Shown piece by piece: positions 1-5,365 of a DNA stretch of 5,365 nucleotides (its first letter is position 1; each line of letters opens with the position of its first letter). The translations under genes and the position numbers were made by a program. The DNA is from Acidimicrobiaceae bacterium (lineage in GTDB: Bacteria; Actinomycetota; Acidimicrobiia; Acidimicrobiales; Ilumatobacteraceae). The notes below the pieces were generated by a model. That model made no database searches, was not told where the DNA came from, and was given only the letters and a program-made list of their open reading frames with translations. The stretch covers positions 4,152 through 9,516 of the forward strand of contig PBWL01000021.1 of assembly GCA_002727235.1 (NCBI GenBank), read 5' to 3'.

Positions 1-72
1 GGCGGAACACCGATTCTTCTTGTCGTCGAACTCGCTGGTGCATACTGACCGGCCACCGCATTGGTGAGAGAG
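1..72. other. Left-edge stretch, possible gene tail
   Basis: This short edge stretch cannot be assigned. On the + strand one frame reads through from the edge as GGTPILLVVELAGAY and stops at TGA 46-48, which could be the last 15 residues of an upstream gene. On the - strand an ATG at 43-41 reads out of the window as MHQRVRRQEESVFR, which could be the start of a divergent gene, but it has no convincing ribosome-binding site. I favour the + strand tail only slightly. From 49 to 72 no gene is visible. Confidence 0.25.
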
Positions 73-87
73 CTATCCGGATAGATT
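61..87 (+). promoter_or_regulatory. Candidate leuC promoter with palindromic operator
   Basis: CTATCCGGATAG at 73-84 is a perfect 12-bp palindrome about 70 bases upstream of the leuC start. It overlaps TAGATT (82-87), which fits the actinobacterial -10 pattern TANNNT; the best -35 partner, TTGGTG at 61-66, sits at a short 15-base spacing and is weak. A dimeric regulator bound here would cover the -10 element. In other actinobacteria leuCD is controlled by IclR-family proteins, but the regulator here cannot be named. One such palindrome is expected by chance in a window of this size, so its position is the main argument. Confidence 0.35.
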
Positions 88-154
88 CAATGCGGTGAGT
101 TGAGCGCCGGTGCGCCACCAAGTGATTAGCAAGAGAGAACGGAAACGAATCGAC

Positions 155-1564
155 ATGACGACCGAACGTCCGATGACACTGCCTGAAAAGATATGGCAAC
201 GTCACCTTGTCACCTCAAGCCCGGGTGAGGCCGACCTGCTATACATCGACCTCCACCTCATTCATGAGGTCACAAGCCCACAGGCCTTCGACGGTCTTCG
301 AATGAGTGGCCGCACCGTTCGCCGGCCCGAACTCACCGTTGCGACCGAAGACCACAACGTGCCGACGGAAGACATCGATCAGCCGATCGCTGACCCGATT
401 TCTGCAAAACAGGTTGAAACACTTCGCGTCAACACCGACGAATTCGGCATCGTTAATTATCCCATGGGCAACGAGGGGCAAGGGATCGTGCATGTCATTA
501 GCCCTGAACAAGGCCGAACACTTCCCGGAACGACGATCGTCTGTGGCGACAGCCACACCGCGACACACGGCGCGTTCGGCGCCCTCGCCTTCGGCATCGG
601 AACAAGCGAAGTAGAGCACGTGCTCGCCACTCAAACACTGCCGCAGAGTAGGCCGAAGTGGATGTCGGTCAAAGTCGAGGGAGAGTTGCAACCGGGCGTA
701 ACCGCAAAAGATGTCGTGCTGGCCATCATCGGCCACATCGGCACGGGCGGCGGCATCGGACACGTCATTGAATACCGCGGATCTGCAATCACTTCGCTCT
801 CAATGGAAGGCCGGATGACGGTCTGCAATATGTCGATTGAGGCCGGGGCTAAGGCGGGTCTCATCGCCCCCGACGAAACCACCTTCAACTATCTCAAAGG
901 ACGCGATCATGCACCAACCGGAGATGCGTGGGATGCGGCAGTTGCCGACTGGTCAACCCTTGCAACCGACGACGGAGCAGCGTGGGACAAAGAAGTTGTC
1001 ATCGATGCCGCAACGATTCGCCCACAAGTCACCTGGGGAACCAATCCTGCACAGGTCACCTCCATTGATGGAAATGTTCCCGCTCCAGAAGACTTCGACG
1101 ATCCAACAACCCAAGAAACGGTTCGCCGCTCCCTCGACTACATGGGTCTCGAACCCGGGATGTCAATGCGTGACGTCGCAGTCGACACAGTGTTCATCGG
1201 CTCATGCACCAACAGTCGCATCGAAGATCTTCGGGCAGCAGCTGCGGTTCTTGATGGTCGTTCGGTGACGGTTCCTCGCGTGATGATCGTCCCCGGATCT
1301 CACCGGGTGAAAGCACAGGCTGAAGCCGAGGGCCTCCACAACGTGTTCACCGCAGCCGGTGCCGACTGGCGAGAGCCCGGTTGCTCAATGTGCCTTGCGA
1401 TGAACCCCGACAAGCTCACACCAGGCGAACGTTCGGCAAGCACGTCCAATCGAAACTTCGAGGGCCGCCAAGGCCGAGGAGGACGGACCCACCTGGTATC
1501 GCCGGAGGTTGCTGCAGCGACCGCTGTTGCTGGCCGTTTCGCTCTTCCGGAGGATCTTTCATGA
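155..1564 (+). CDS. leuC: 3-isopropylmalate dehydratase large subunit
   Basis: LeuC is the iron-sulfur subunit of cytoplasmic isopropylmalate isomerase, which with LeuD converts 2-isopropylmalate to 3-isopropylmalate in leucine synthesis. The product is 469 residues, normal for the family. Aconitase-superfamily signatures are intact: [16 protein letters not shown] (30-45), DHNVPT (66-71), [19 protein letters not shown] (131-149), GSCTNSR with Cys351, and PGCSMC with Cys410 and Cys413. The three cysteines are the expected ligands of the 4Fe-4S cluster. An in-frame GTG at 110 would add 15 residues of arginine/lysine-rich sequence not seen in the family. ATG155 is preferred over ATG173 because purine-rich sequence (131-144) precedes it, although the ribosome-binding site is not strong. 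The stop overlaps the leuD start (ATGA, 1561-1564), indicating translational coupling. No frameshift or missing active-site residue was seen. Confidence 0.97.
   Translation: MTTERPMTLPEKIWQRHLVTSSPGEADLLYIDLHLIHEVTSPQAFDGLRMSGRTVRRPELTVATEDHNVPTEDIDQPIADPISAKQVETLRVNTDEFGIVNYPMGNEGQGIVHVISPEQGRTLPGTTIVCGDSHTATHGAFGALAFGIGTSEVEHVLATQTLPQSRPKWMSVKVEGELQPGVTAKDVVLAIIGHIGTGGGIGHVIEYRGSAITSLSMEGRMTVCNMSIEAGAKAGLIAPDETTFNYLKGRDHAPTGDAWDAAVADWSTLATDDGAAWDKEVVIDAATIRPQVTWGTNPAQVTSIDGNVPAPEDFDDPTTQETVRRSLDYMGLEPGMSMRDVAVDTVFIGSCTNSRIEDLRAAAAVLDGRSVTVPRVMIVPGSHRVKAQAEAEGLHNVFTAAGADWREPGCSMCLAMNPDKLTPGERSASTSNRNFEGRQGRGGRTHLVSPEVAAATAVAGRFALPEDLS
1549..1553 (+). promoter_or_regulatory. leuD ribosome-binding site
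   Basis: GGAGG lies inside the last codons of leuC, 7 bases before ATG1561. It fixes the leuD start and rules out the long in-frame upstream extension, which is merely leuC read in another frame. Confidence 0.85.
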
Positions 1565-2148
1565 AAGCTGTACGGGTCATTACAGGAACAGGAATCCCTC
1601 TTCGCCGAAGTGACGTCGATACCGATCAAATCATTCCCGCCGAATGGTTAAAGCGAGTGGAGCGCACCGGGTTTGAGAAAGGTCTTTTTTCAACATGGCG
1701 CGATGACCCTTCATTTGTCTTAAACGACGAGCGTTACACCGGCGCAAACATTCTCGTTGCCGGGCCATCATTTGGTGTCGGTTCGAGCCGTGAACATGCA
1801 GTGTGGGCGATCCAGCAGGCCGGATTTGAAGCAGTTATCGCTCCGAGCTTCTCCGACATCTTCCGAAATAACTGCACGAAGAACGGTCTCGTACCGGCGG
1901 TGCTCGATCTTGCCGATGTCGAGGCAATCTGGAATGCGATCGAGGCTGACCCCGCCACCTCGATCGTCGTCGATATGGAGCGGCTTATGGTTGAGGTGCC
2001 AGCCGCTGGAATTTCGTCATCGTTTCCCATGGACCAGCCGACGCAACACCGGTTTCTGGAAGGCCTCGACGACATCGGCATCACCCTCGACCACGCGGAA
2101 GCAATCGACGCCTACGAGTCGCAACGCCCTGCGTGGCTGCGTGCCTAA
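1561..2148 (+). CDS. leuD: 3-isopropylmalate dehydratase small subunit
   Basis: LeuD is the small 'swivel' subunit that pairs with LeuC to form isopropylmalate isomerase. The product is 195 residues, the usual size of bacterial LeuD. Family signatures are present in order: [16 protein letters not shown] near 17-32, [17 protein letters not shown] (68-84) with the Ser-Ser-Arg substrate-loop motif, [17 protein letters not shown] (94-110), and the C-terminal [14 protein letters not shown] (163-176). Its ATG overlaps the leuC stop by 4 bases, so the subunits are probably made in a coupled, near-equal ratio. Its TAA shares bases with the stop codon of the opposing lipoprotein gene. leuB does not follow, so in this genome leuCD looks like a two-gene unit. 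Confidence 0.97.
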   Translation: MKAVRVITGTGIPLRRSDVDTDQIIPAEWLKRVERTGFEKGLFSTWRDDPSFVLNDERYTGANILVAGPSFGVGSSREHAVWAIQQAGFEAVIAPSFSDIFRNNCTKNGLVPAVLDLADVEAIWNAIEADPATSIVVDMERLMVEVPAAGISSSFPMDQPTQHRFLEGLDDIGITLDHAEAIDAYESQRPAWLRA

Positions 2149-2157
2149 CAGCGCAGC
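2136..2157. repeat. Short hairpin across the convergent stop codons
   Basis: GCTGCG (2136-2141) and CGCAGC (2152-2157) form a 6-bp inverted repeat with a 10-base loop. The loop holds both stop codons, leuD TAA and the opposing TAG. No T-run follows on either strand, so it is a weak terminator candidate and could be chance. Confidence 0.3.
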
Positions 2158-3041
2158 GCACCATCAACGCTGAGCCCGTCAGCGTTCATGCCCGAAAACA
2201 CGATGCCGTTCCGCATCTCAGCCACTGCCAGCTCCTCCACAACAACTACATCTTGAGCGATCTTAAATTCACCTGACCACTGGTTTGTCGCCGAGTTGAA
2301 GAGCAGACGAGTCGTGGTGAGGCCACCGACAGGCTGTTCGGCATCAATGATCTGCCATCTCTTCGAGGTTCCTTCACTGCTCGTCGGGCATGCCTGAGTT
2401 GACGACGTGCGGAATCCGAGTCGCCGAATTCTCCGCTCATCGAAATGATCGTCGTCAACCACACGTATCGAGACTTCGGCGTCGGCATTGCCTTCGGCCT
2501 CGCTCGTGCTCAAGGGTCGCAGACACTCGAATTTGCCTGAAATCGCTTCGCCGTCACCGGTTGTACCGGTGAATGATCCTGAGGTCTCGCCATCACCTAC
2601 AAACACCGTGACCGCTGCTGCAAGAGATGCTCGATCGGGATGGTGCACGATCAACTCCCCCTCGATCGCTCCAAGACCCGCTGGGGTATACGTGTGTGAC
2701 CACAACCGGAGAAAAGACCCTGTGCCGTCGGCGGCGACGATTTCCAATGGAAACCAGCCGCTTCCCTCAACCAGCGAGCAACTTGCAATCGAGGTAAACA
2801 GACCGACCTCGTCTTCGTTGGCGACGGTGATGACATCATCACGATCATCGCCGGGGATCAAGATGGTCACGGCCTCAACGAGGCCGGCCGGCGGTTCGAA
2901 CGGCGGAACCGTCTCAGTTGCCGTCGTTTCTGGCAGAGAGCGAACTGCGCCAGCGTTGGTCTCGGTCGGCGCTTCTGGTGCTGGGCCACACCCGATGGCG
3001 AGAATCAGCCCGCTAGCAAGAAAAAGAGACGCCGGGCGCAC
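2145..3041 (-). CDS. Predicted lipoprotein, two similar domains, function unknown
   Basis: I do not recognise a family. The 298-residue product starts with a short n-region (MRP), a hydrophobic stretch (residues 4-17) and Cys18 in LAIGC, a slightly atypical lipobox with Ala at -3. This suggests export and lipid anchoring. A Pro/Glu/Thr-rich linker follows (19-52). The rest appears to be an internal duplication. Residues 56-73 (EAVTILIPGDDRDDVITV) resemble 188-205 (AEVSIRVVDDDHFDERRI). Each half has one cysteine near its start (88, 218) and one at its end (173, 298), 85 and 80 residues apart, suggesting one disulfide per domain. The C-terminal ends also match: GEAISGKFECL and [11 protein letters not shown]. 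The GTG at 3041 is the only usable start after an in-frame TAA at 3053-3051; GGGAG is only one base upstream, oddly close. It lies 36 bases after the helicase gene, probably in the same transcript. A distant resemblance to mycobacterial LpqH-type lipoproteins is speculation. Confidence 0.8.
   Translation of the reverse strand: MRPASLFLASGLILAIGCGPAPEAPTETNAGAVRSLPETTATETVPPFEPPAGLVEAVTILIPGDDRDDVITVANEDEVGLFTSIASCSLVEGSGWFPLEIVAADGTGSFLRLWSHTYTPAGLGAIEGELIVHHPDRASLAAAVTVFVGDGETSGSFTGTTGDGEAISGKFECLRPLSTSEAEGNADAEVSIRVVDDDHFDERRIRRLGFRTSSTQACPTSSEGTSKRWQIIDAEQPVGGLTTTRLLFNSATNQWSGEFKIAQDVVVVEELAVAEMRNGIVFSGMNADGLSVDGALRC
2166..2186. terminator. Candidate hairpin downstream of leuD
   Basis: AACGCTGA (2166-2173) and TCAGCGTT (2179-2186) form a perfect 8-bp stem with a 5-base loop, starting 18 bases after the leuD stop. 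It is the only strong hairpin near the end of leuCD. Neither strand shows the T-run of a standard intrinsic terminator, so termination here may need Rho, or the hairpin may only protect the mRNA 3' end. It lies inside the C-terminal codons of the opposing lipoprotein gene (NADGLSV), which limits how freely it could evolve. Confidence 0.4.
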
Positions 3042-3077
3042 ACTCCCACGTTAGGCGCCACCGACGTGACCTCATCG

Positions 3078-4412
3078 TCACGAACTGTTCTTTGCCTCAG
3101 TGGTGACGTCGGCCTTAAACGAGGGAAGGTCACGTAAGCGTGCATCGTTCGAAAACACTTCGATCGGGGTATTTGTTGGCAACCGCAGCATCCGCTGCAA
3201 GACCCGCATCTGTGTGTGCTGGTTGTATTCGACAAAGGTCACTGCCCATCCGTCGCGCCCTGCTCTTGCCGTGCGCCCAGAGCGATGGAGATAATCCTTC
3301 GCGTCTCCGGCCGGGTCGTAGTGAATCACCGCACCAATGTCATCAATATCAATGCCCCGAGCCGCAACATCGGTGGCGACCAGGACATTGAGGCGACCCT
3401 CCGCGAAACGCTGGAGCGCGCGCTCGCGGGCGCCCTGAGACAGGTCACCATGAATGGCGGCGGCGTTCACACCATCATCGATCAATGCTTTTTCGACTTT
3501 GTCGCAGAGTCGTTTCGTTTGGCAGAAGACAACAACTTTCGAAATGGTTTCGCTGATCGCACCTGCGACACGCGCTTTATCCATATGGTGCACCGCGAGG
3601 AACAGATGATGCATCGTTCCGACAGTGTCGGTTGCCGAATCAATCGCAACTTCGATTGGGTCGCTGAGATAGTGACGAATGAGATGCCCGACGTCGCCAT
3701 CAAGAGTCGCCGAGAACAGCATTGTCTGAGAGCGGCCCGTGCAATGACGAAGAATCCACTCGACCTGAGGGGTAAAGCCGTCATCGGCCATGCGATCTGC
3801 CTCGTCAAGACACACGATCTGAACGTCGCCGAGATCGACTTCTCCCGACTTAATGAGATCGATGAGTCGCAGAGGAGTCGCCACTACCAACTCAACTCCA
3901 CGCTGCAAGTCACGAACTTGATGCTCGCGACTCGCTCCGCCATAGACGGGGGCAACGGTGATTCCCGTTGAGGCAGCGACGGGTTGCAGAACCTCCGATA
4001 CTTGAACCGCCAATTCACGCGTCGGGACAAGCACTAACCCGAGCGGAGTATTTGGCCCCGCTGAACCGATCATTCTTGACAACATCGGAATCCCAAACGC
4101 AAGGGTCTTTCCTGAACCGGTCTTTGCTCGACCGCATACATCGCGACCCTTCATCGCCACAGGAATCGCTTCAAGCTGGATAGCGAAGGGTTCAGCAAAA
4201 CCGGCCGCTGCGAGACCGATATCGACGCGTTCTGGAACCCCTAGCTTGGCAAAGCCTGTTGGGGGTTCGACCGGTGGCAACGAGTTGGCAGTGGTCAAAT
4301 TGCCTGAGCGCTGCTGCTCTTGTGCGTCTGATTGTGGGCGACGTCTCGGGGCTGAGCGTCGTCGATTGCGGTTTCCGCCACCTTGGCGGCGACCGCCTTG
4401 TTGCTCTGACAT
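3078..4412 (-). CDS. DEAD-box ATP-dependent RNA helicase
   Basis: This is a cytoplasmic RNA-unwinding ATPase, probably acting in ribosome assembly or mRNA turnover; the exact role cannot be read from sequence. The 444-residue product has the full motif set: Phe54 and Q motif with Gln79, motif I AKTGSGKT (96-103), Ia PTREL (130-134), Ib TPLRL (179-183), II DEAD (203-206), III SAT (234-236), IV VVFCQT (294-299), V ATDVAARGIDI (346-356) and VI HRSGRTARAG (376-385). Motif Ib has Leu where Gly is usual (TPGRL), and DEADRMADDGF departs from the common DEADRMLDMGF. Residues 1-40 are a basic, Arg/Gly/Gln-rich, probably disordered RNA-binding tail; the C-terminal tail is short. ATG4412 is the only start after an in-frame stop. 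It lacks a clear ribosome-binding site, and TAGCCT (4427-4422) could be a -10 giving a very short leader. It is divergent from the leuA leader and upstream of the lipoprotein gene. Confidence 0.95.
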   Translation of the reverse strand: MSEQQGGRRQGGGNRNRRRSAPRRRPQSDAQEQQRSGNLTTANSLPPVEPPTGFAKLGVPERVDIGLAAAGFAEPFAIQLEAIPVAMKGRDVCGRAKTGSGKTLAFGIPMLSRMIGSAGPNTPLGLVLVPTRELAVQVSEVLQPVAASTGITVAPVYGGASREHQVRDLQRGVELVVATPLRLIDLIKSGEVDLGDVQIVCLDEADRMADDGFTPQVEWILRHCTGRSQTMLFSATLDGDVGHLIRHYLSDPIEVAIDSATDTVGTMHHLFLAVHHMDKARVAGAISETISKVVVFCQTKRLCDKVEKALIDDGVNAAAIHGDLSQGARERALQRFAEGRLNVLVATDVAARGIDIDDIGAVIHYDPAGDAKDYLHRSGRTARAGRDGWAVTFVEYNQHTQMRVLQRMLRLPTNTPIEVFSNDARLRDLPSFKADVTTEAKNSS

Positions 4413-4439
4413 GATGGTGCAAGGCTACCTGCGCTCGGT

Positions 4440-4479
4440 CCCGAGGAGCGGTTGACATTGCTCACGGCACCTCCTCGGG
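4440..4479. promoter_or_regulatory. Perfect 9-bp inverted repeat, candidate operator
   Basis: CCCGAGGAG (4440-4448) and CTCCTCGGG (4471-4479) are exact reverse complements separated by 22 bases. The arm centres are 31 bases apart, close to three helical turns, so a dimer or tetramer could bind both from one face. The site lies between the divergent helicase and leuA-leader starts and surrounds a TTGACA hexamer (4452-4457), so a bound protein would be placed to block either promoter. The left arm also reads GAGGAG, a possible ribosome-binding site for a longer leader frame. If transcribed from further upstream, the repeat could instead fold as RNA. Confidence 0.45.
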
Positions 4480-4486
4480 CTATCGT
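4458..4486 (+). promoter_or_regulatory. Candidate leuA-leader promoter
   Basis: TATCGT (4481-4486) fits the actinobacterial -10 pattern TANNNT. At a 17-base spacing the -35 would be TTGCTC (4458-4463), a partial match. The better hexamer TTGACA (4452-4457) is 23 bases from this -10, too far for a standard promoter. Transcription from this -10 would begin near 4493, at or one base before the GTG of the leader peptide, giving a leaderless or nearly leaderless transcript. Confidence 0.4.
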
Positions 4487-4493
4487 TGACGTC

Positions 4494-4532
4494 GTGGAAC
4501 ACAACTTGCGCTCGCTTCTTCTCCTTATGTAG
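4494..4532 (+). CDS. leu leader peptide (attenuation sensor)
   Basis: A 12-codon frame from GTG4494 to TAG4530-4532 encodes MEHNLRSLLLLM. Five of twelve codons are leucine, four of them consecutive (CTT CTT CTC CTT, 4515-4526), just upstream of a terminator and of leuA. That is the hallmark of a regulatory leader peptide: the ribosome's speed through the leucine codons reports the supply of charged tRNA-Leu. No ribosome-binding site precedes GTG4494, which fits the inferred transcription start almost at this codon. The frame stays open upstream, so TTG4458 behind GAGGAG (4443-4448, 9-base spacing) could start a 24-residue version if transcription begins earlier. The peptide itself is unlikely to have another job. 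Confidence 0.8.
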   Translation: MEHNLRSLLLLM

Positions 4533-4586
4533 GGCGAGCGCGCTCCGACGACGTTCGCCCGCCCCCGCCGCCCCGGTAGGGGGCGA
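4508..4586 (+). promoter_or_regulatory. Leucine attenuator with alternative RNA stems
   Basis: Four pairing segments are visible. Segment 1 (4508-4515, GCGCTCGC, inside the leader frame) is exactly complementary to 4534-4541 (GCGAGCGC). Segment 2 (4532-4540, GGGCGAGCG), starting at the last base of the leader stop codon, pairs with segment 3 (4552-4560, CGTTCGCCC) in 9 bp with one G-U. The end of segment 3, TCGCCC (4555-4560), can instead pair with GGGCGA at 4581-4586, the same hexamer that begins segment 2. Inferred logic: a ribosome stalled at the leucine codons masks segment 1 and leaves 2:3 free to form. A ribosome that reaches the stop codon masks segment 2, which favours the terminator. 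Exclusion is imperfect on paper, because the minimal terminator stem overlaps 2:3 by only one base. Confidence 0.7.
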
Positions 4587-4596
4587 TTTCATTTTT
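4560..4596 (+). terminator. Intrinsic terminator in the leuA leader
   Basis: CGCCCCC (4560-4566) and GGGGGCG (4579-4585) form a perfect 7-bp stem with a 12-base loop. An alternative register is CGCCCC (4569-4574) with GGGGCG (4580-4585) and a 5-base loop. ATTTCATTTTT (4586-4596) follows directly, giving the G+C stem plus T-rich tail of a Rho-independent terminator. It lies between the leader peptide and leuA, so it would act as the conditional stop of the attenuator. Confidence 0.8.
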
Positions 4597-4627
4597 CAGA
4601 CGACCCTCGACGATGTTCCACTTGCAC

Positions 4628-4633
4628 AAAGGA
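4628..4633 (+). promoter_or_regulatory. leuA ribosome-binding site
   Basis: AAAGGA ends 6 bases before ATG4640 and decides the start in favour of this codon over the in-frame ATG at 4670 (Met11). It lies about 30 bases after the T-rich tail of the terminator and outside the visible stems, so control appears to act on transcription rather than by hiding this site. Confidence 0.75.
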
Positions 4634-4639
4634 CACCAC

Positions 4640-5365
4640 ATGCCTCCAACACCCGCCACTCCCAAAAAAATGTCATTCGATCGTTACGCCCCATTCGTAC
4701 CGATCGTCCTTACCGACTGCACCTGGCCGAATAAGACCATCGATAAGGCTCCTATCTGGTGCTCAGTTGACCTCCGTGATGGCAATCAGGCCTTGATTGA
4801 TCCAATGGATCCGGTGCGCAAATTGGCGATGTTCCGAGAACTGGTCAAGATGGGTTTCTCTGAGATCGAAGTCGGGTTCCCCTCTGCAAGCCAACCCGAT
4901 TTTGACTTCGTGCGACAGTTGATCACCGAAGATCTCATTCCTGAAAATGTGTGGATTCAGGTGCTCGTACAGTGCCGGCCTGAGCTCATCGCACGAACCT
5001 ATGAGGCCCTTCAAGGTGCGCCGCGGGCGATCGTGCACTTCTACAACTCAACAAACCCCCTTCAGCGTGAGGTGGTGTTCAACCTCGATAAAGACGGCAT
5101 CAAGCAGGTTGCGATCGATGGAGCAACGATGTGCAAGCAGCATGAGGCCGATCTGGTTGGCACCGAGATTCGTTACGAATACTCCCCGGAAAGTTTCACT
5201 CTCACAGAACCCGACTACGCCGTAGAGGTGTGCGAAGCGGTGATGGATGTCATCGGGCCGACCCCGTCAGATCCGCTGATTCTTAATCTGCCTGCGACTG
5301 TCGAGTGCTACTCGCCAAATGTGTACGGCGACGTCATCGAATGGTTCGGGCGCACGATCAAAGAC
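4640..5365 (+). CDS. leuA: 2-isopropylmalate synthase, type II (3' end outside window)
   Basis: LeuA condenses acetyl-CoA with 2-oxoisovalerate to form 2-isopropylmalate, the committed and normally leucine-inhibited step of leucine synthesis. The first 242 codons are present and open to the window edge. They cover most of the TIM-barrel catalytic domain of the long form found in actinobacteria and fungi. Visible signatures are VDLRDGNQALIDPM (43-56, with the catalytic Arg46-Asp47 pair), GFSEIEVGFPSASQPDFDF (72-90), QCRPELI (111-117), HFYNST (133-138), YEYSPESF (179-186) and NLPATVE (216-222). The metal-binding HxHND motif and the C-terminal leucine-binding regulatory domain would lie beyond the edge. 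The N-terminus is shorter than that of the mycobacterial enzyme. Expression is probably controlled by the leucine attenuator directly upstream, in addition to feedback inhibition. Confidence 0.96.
   Translation, partial: MPPTPATPKKMSFDRYAPFVPIVLTDCTWPNKTIDKAPIWCSVDLRDGNQALIDPMDPVRKLAMFRELVKMGFSEIEVGFPSASQPDFDFVRQLITEDLIPENVWIQVLVQCRPELIARTYEALQGAPRAIVHFYNSTNPLQREVVFNLDKDGIKQVAIDGATMCKQHEADLVGTEIRYEYSPESFTLTEPDYAVEVCEAVMDVIGPTPSDPLILNLPATVECYSPNVYGDVIEWFGRTIKD

Noticed and set aside
110..154. Upstream GTG start for leuC
   Set aside because: It would add 15 Arg/Lys-rich residues foreign to LeuC N-termini and lies close to the presumed promoter; ATG155 gives a normal length.
239..763. 174-codon - strand frame inside leuC
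   Set aside because: It is antisense to highly conserved LeuC motifs and has no family features or ribosome-binding site.
2488..3054. 188-codon + strand frame opposite the lipoprotein gene
   Set aside because: It is low-complexity Ser/Pro/Thr/Arg sequence with no signature. The - strand frame has a signal sequence, lipid-attachment cysteine and internal repeat, so it is the real gene.
3216..3971. 251-codon open frame on the + strand opposite the helicase
   Set aside because: It lies entirely antisense to a gene with all DEAD-box motifs, its translation shows no recognisable domain, and it has no ribosome-binding site. It is a by-product of the helicase codons.
4452..4457. TTGACA as the -35 of the leuA-leader promoter
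   Set aside because: It is a perfect hexamer, but no -10-like sequence lies 16-19 bases downstream; the nearest, TATCGT, is 23 bases away.
4536..4545. GAGCGCGCTC 10-bp palindrome in the leader RNA
   Set aside because: With no loop it cannot fold well as a hairpin on its own, and its bases are better explained by the 1:2 and 2:3 attenuator stems.
4413..4640. T-box riboswitch upstream of leuA
   Set aside because: No T-box consensus or long multi-stem leader is present, and a leader peptide with leucine codons explains the control instead.

Overview
The window looks like chromosomal DNA of an actinobacterium. The main evidence is the partial leuA at the right end. It encodes the long 'type II' 2-isopropylmalate synthase typical of Actinomycetota (mycobacterial-type signatures such as DLRDGNQALIDPM, IEVGFPSASQ, HFYNST and NLPATVE). 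Moderately high G+C, GTG starts and a possible leaderless transcript fit the same group. A marine or freshwater Acidimicrobiia-like lineage is my guess only; nothing here fixes the class. No mobile element, CRISPR array, tRNA or rRNA was seen.

Layout, left to right. (1) About 150 bases upstream of leuC hold a perfect 12-bp palindrome that overlaps a possible -10 element, plus perhaps the tail of an unidentified gene. (2) leuC and leuD lie on the + strand, overlap by 4 bases (ATGA) and encode the two subunits of isopropylmalate isomerase. (3) On the - strand, converging on leuD with a 4-base overlap of the two stop codons, is a predicted lipoprotein of unknown function built from two similar halves. 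(4) Upstream of it on the same strand, 36 bases away, is a DEAD-box RNA helicase with a basic Arg/Gly/Gln-rich N-terminal tail; these two probably form one transcription unit. (5) A divergent control region of about 230 bases follows. (6) leuA starts on the + strand and runs off the right edge.

The most informative stretch is the leuA leader (about 4440-4640). It holds a 12-codon open frame, GTG to TAG, reading MEHNLRSLLLLM with four consecutive leucine codons. After it come RNA segments that can pair as 1:2 and 3:4 or as 2:3, then a G+C-rich hairpin with a T-rich tail before the leuA ribosome-binding site. This is the architecture of a leucine-responsive transcription attenuator. The promoter spacing suggests that the leader peptide may be translated from a nearly leaderless transcript. 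A perfect 9-bp inverted repeat (arms 31 bases apart centre to centre) lies in the divergent promoter region and could be an operator.

Together the window holds three of the four leucine-pathway genes: leuA for the first, committed step and leuCD for the isomerisation. leuB is not present. leuA and leuCD are in separate transcription units, with a helicase-lipoprotein pair inserted between them on the opposite strand.
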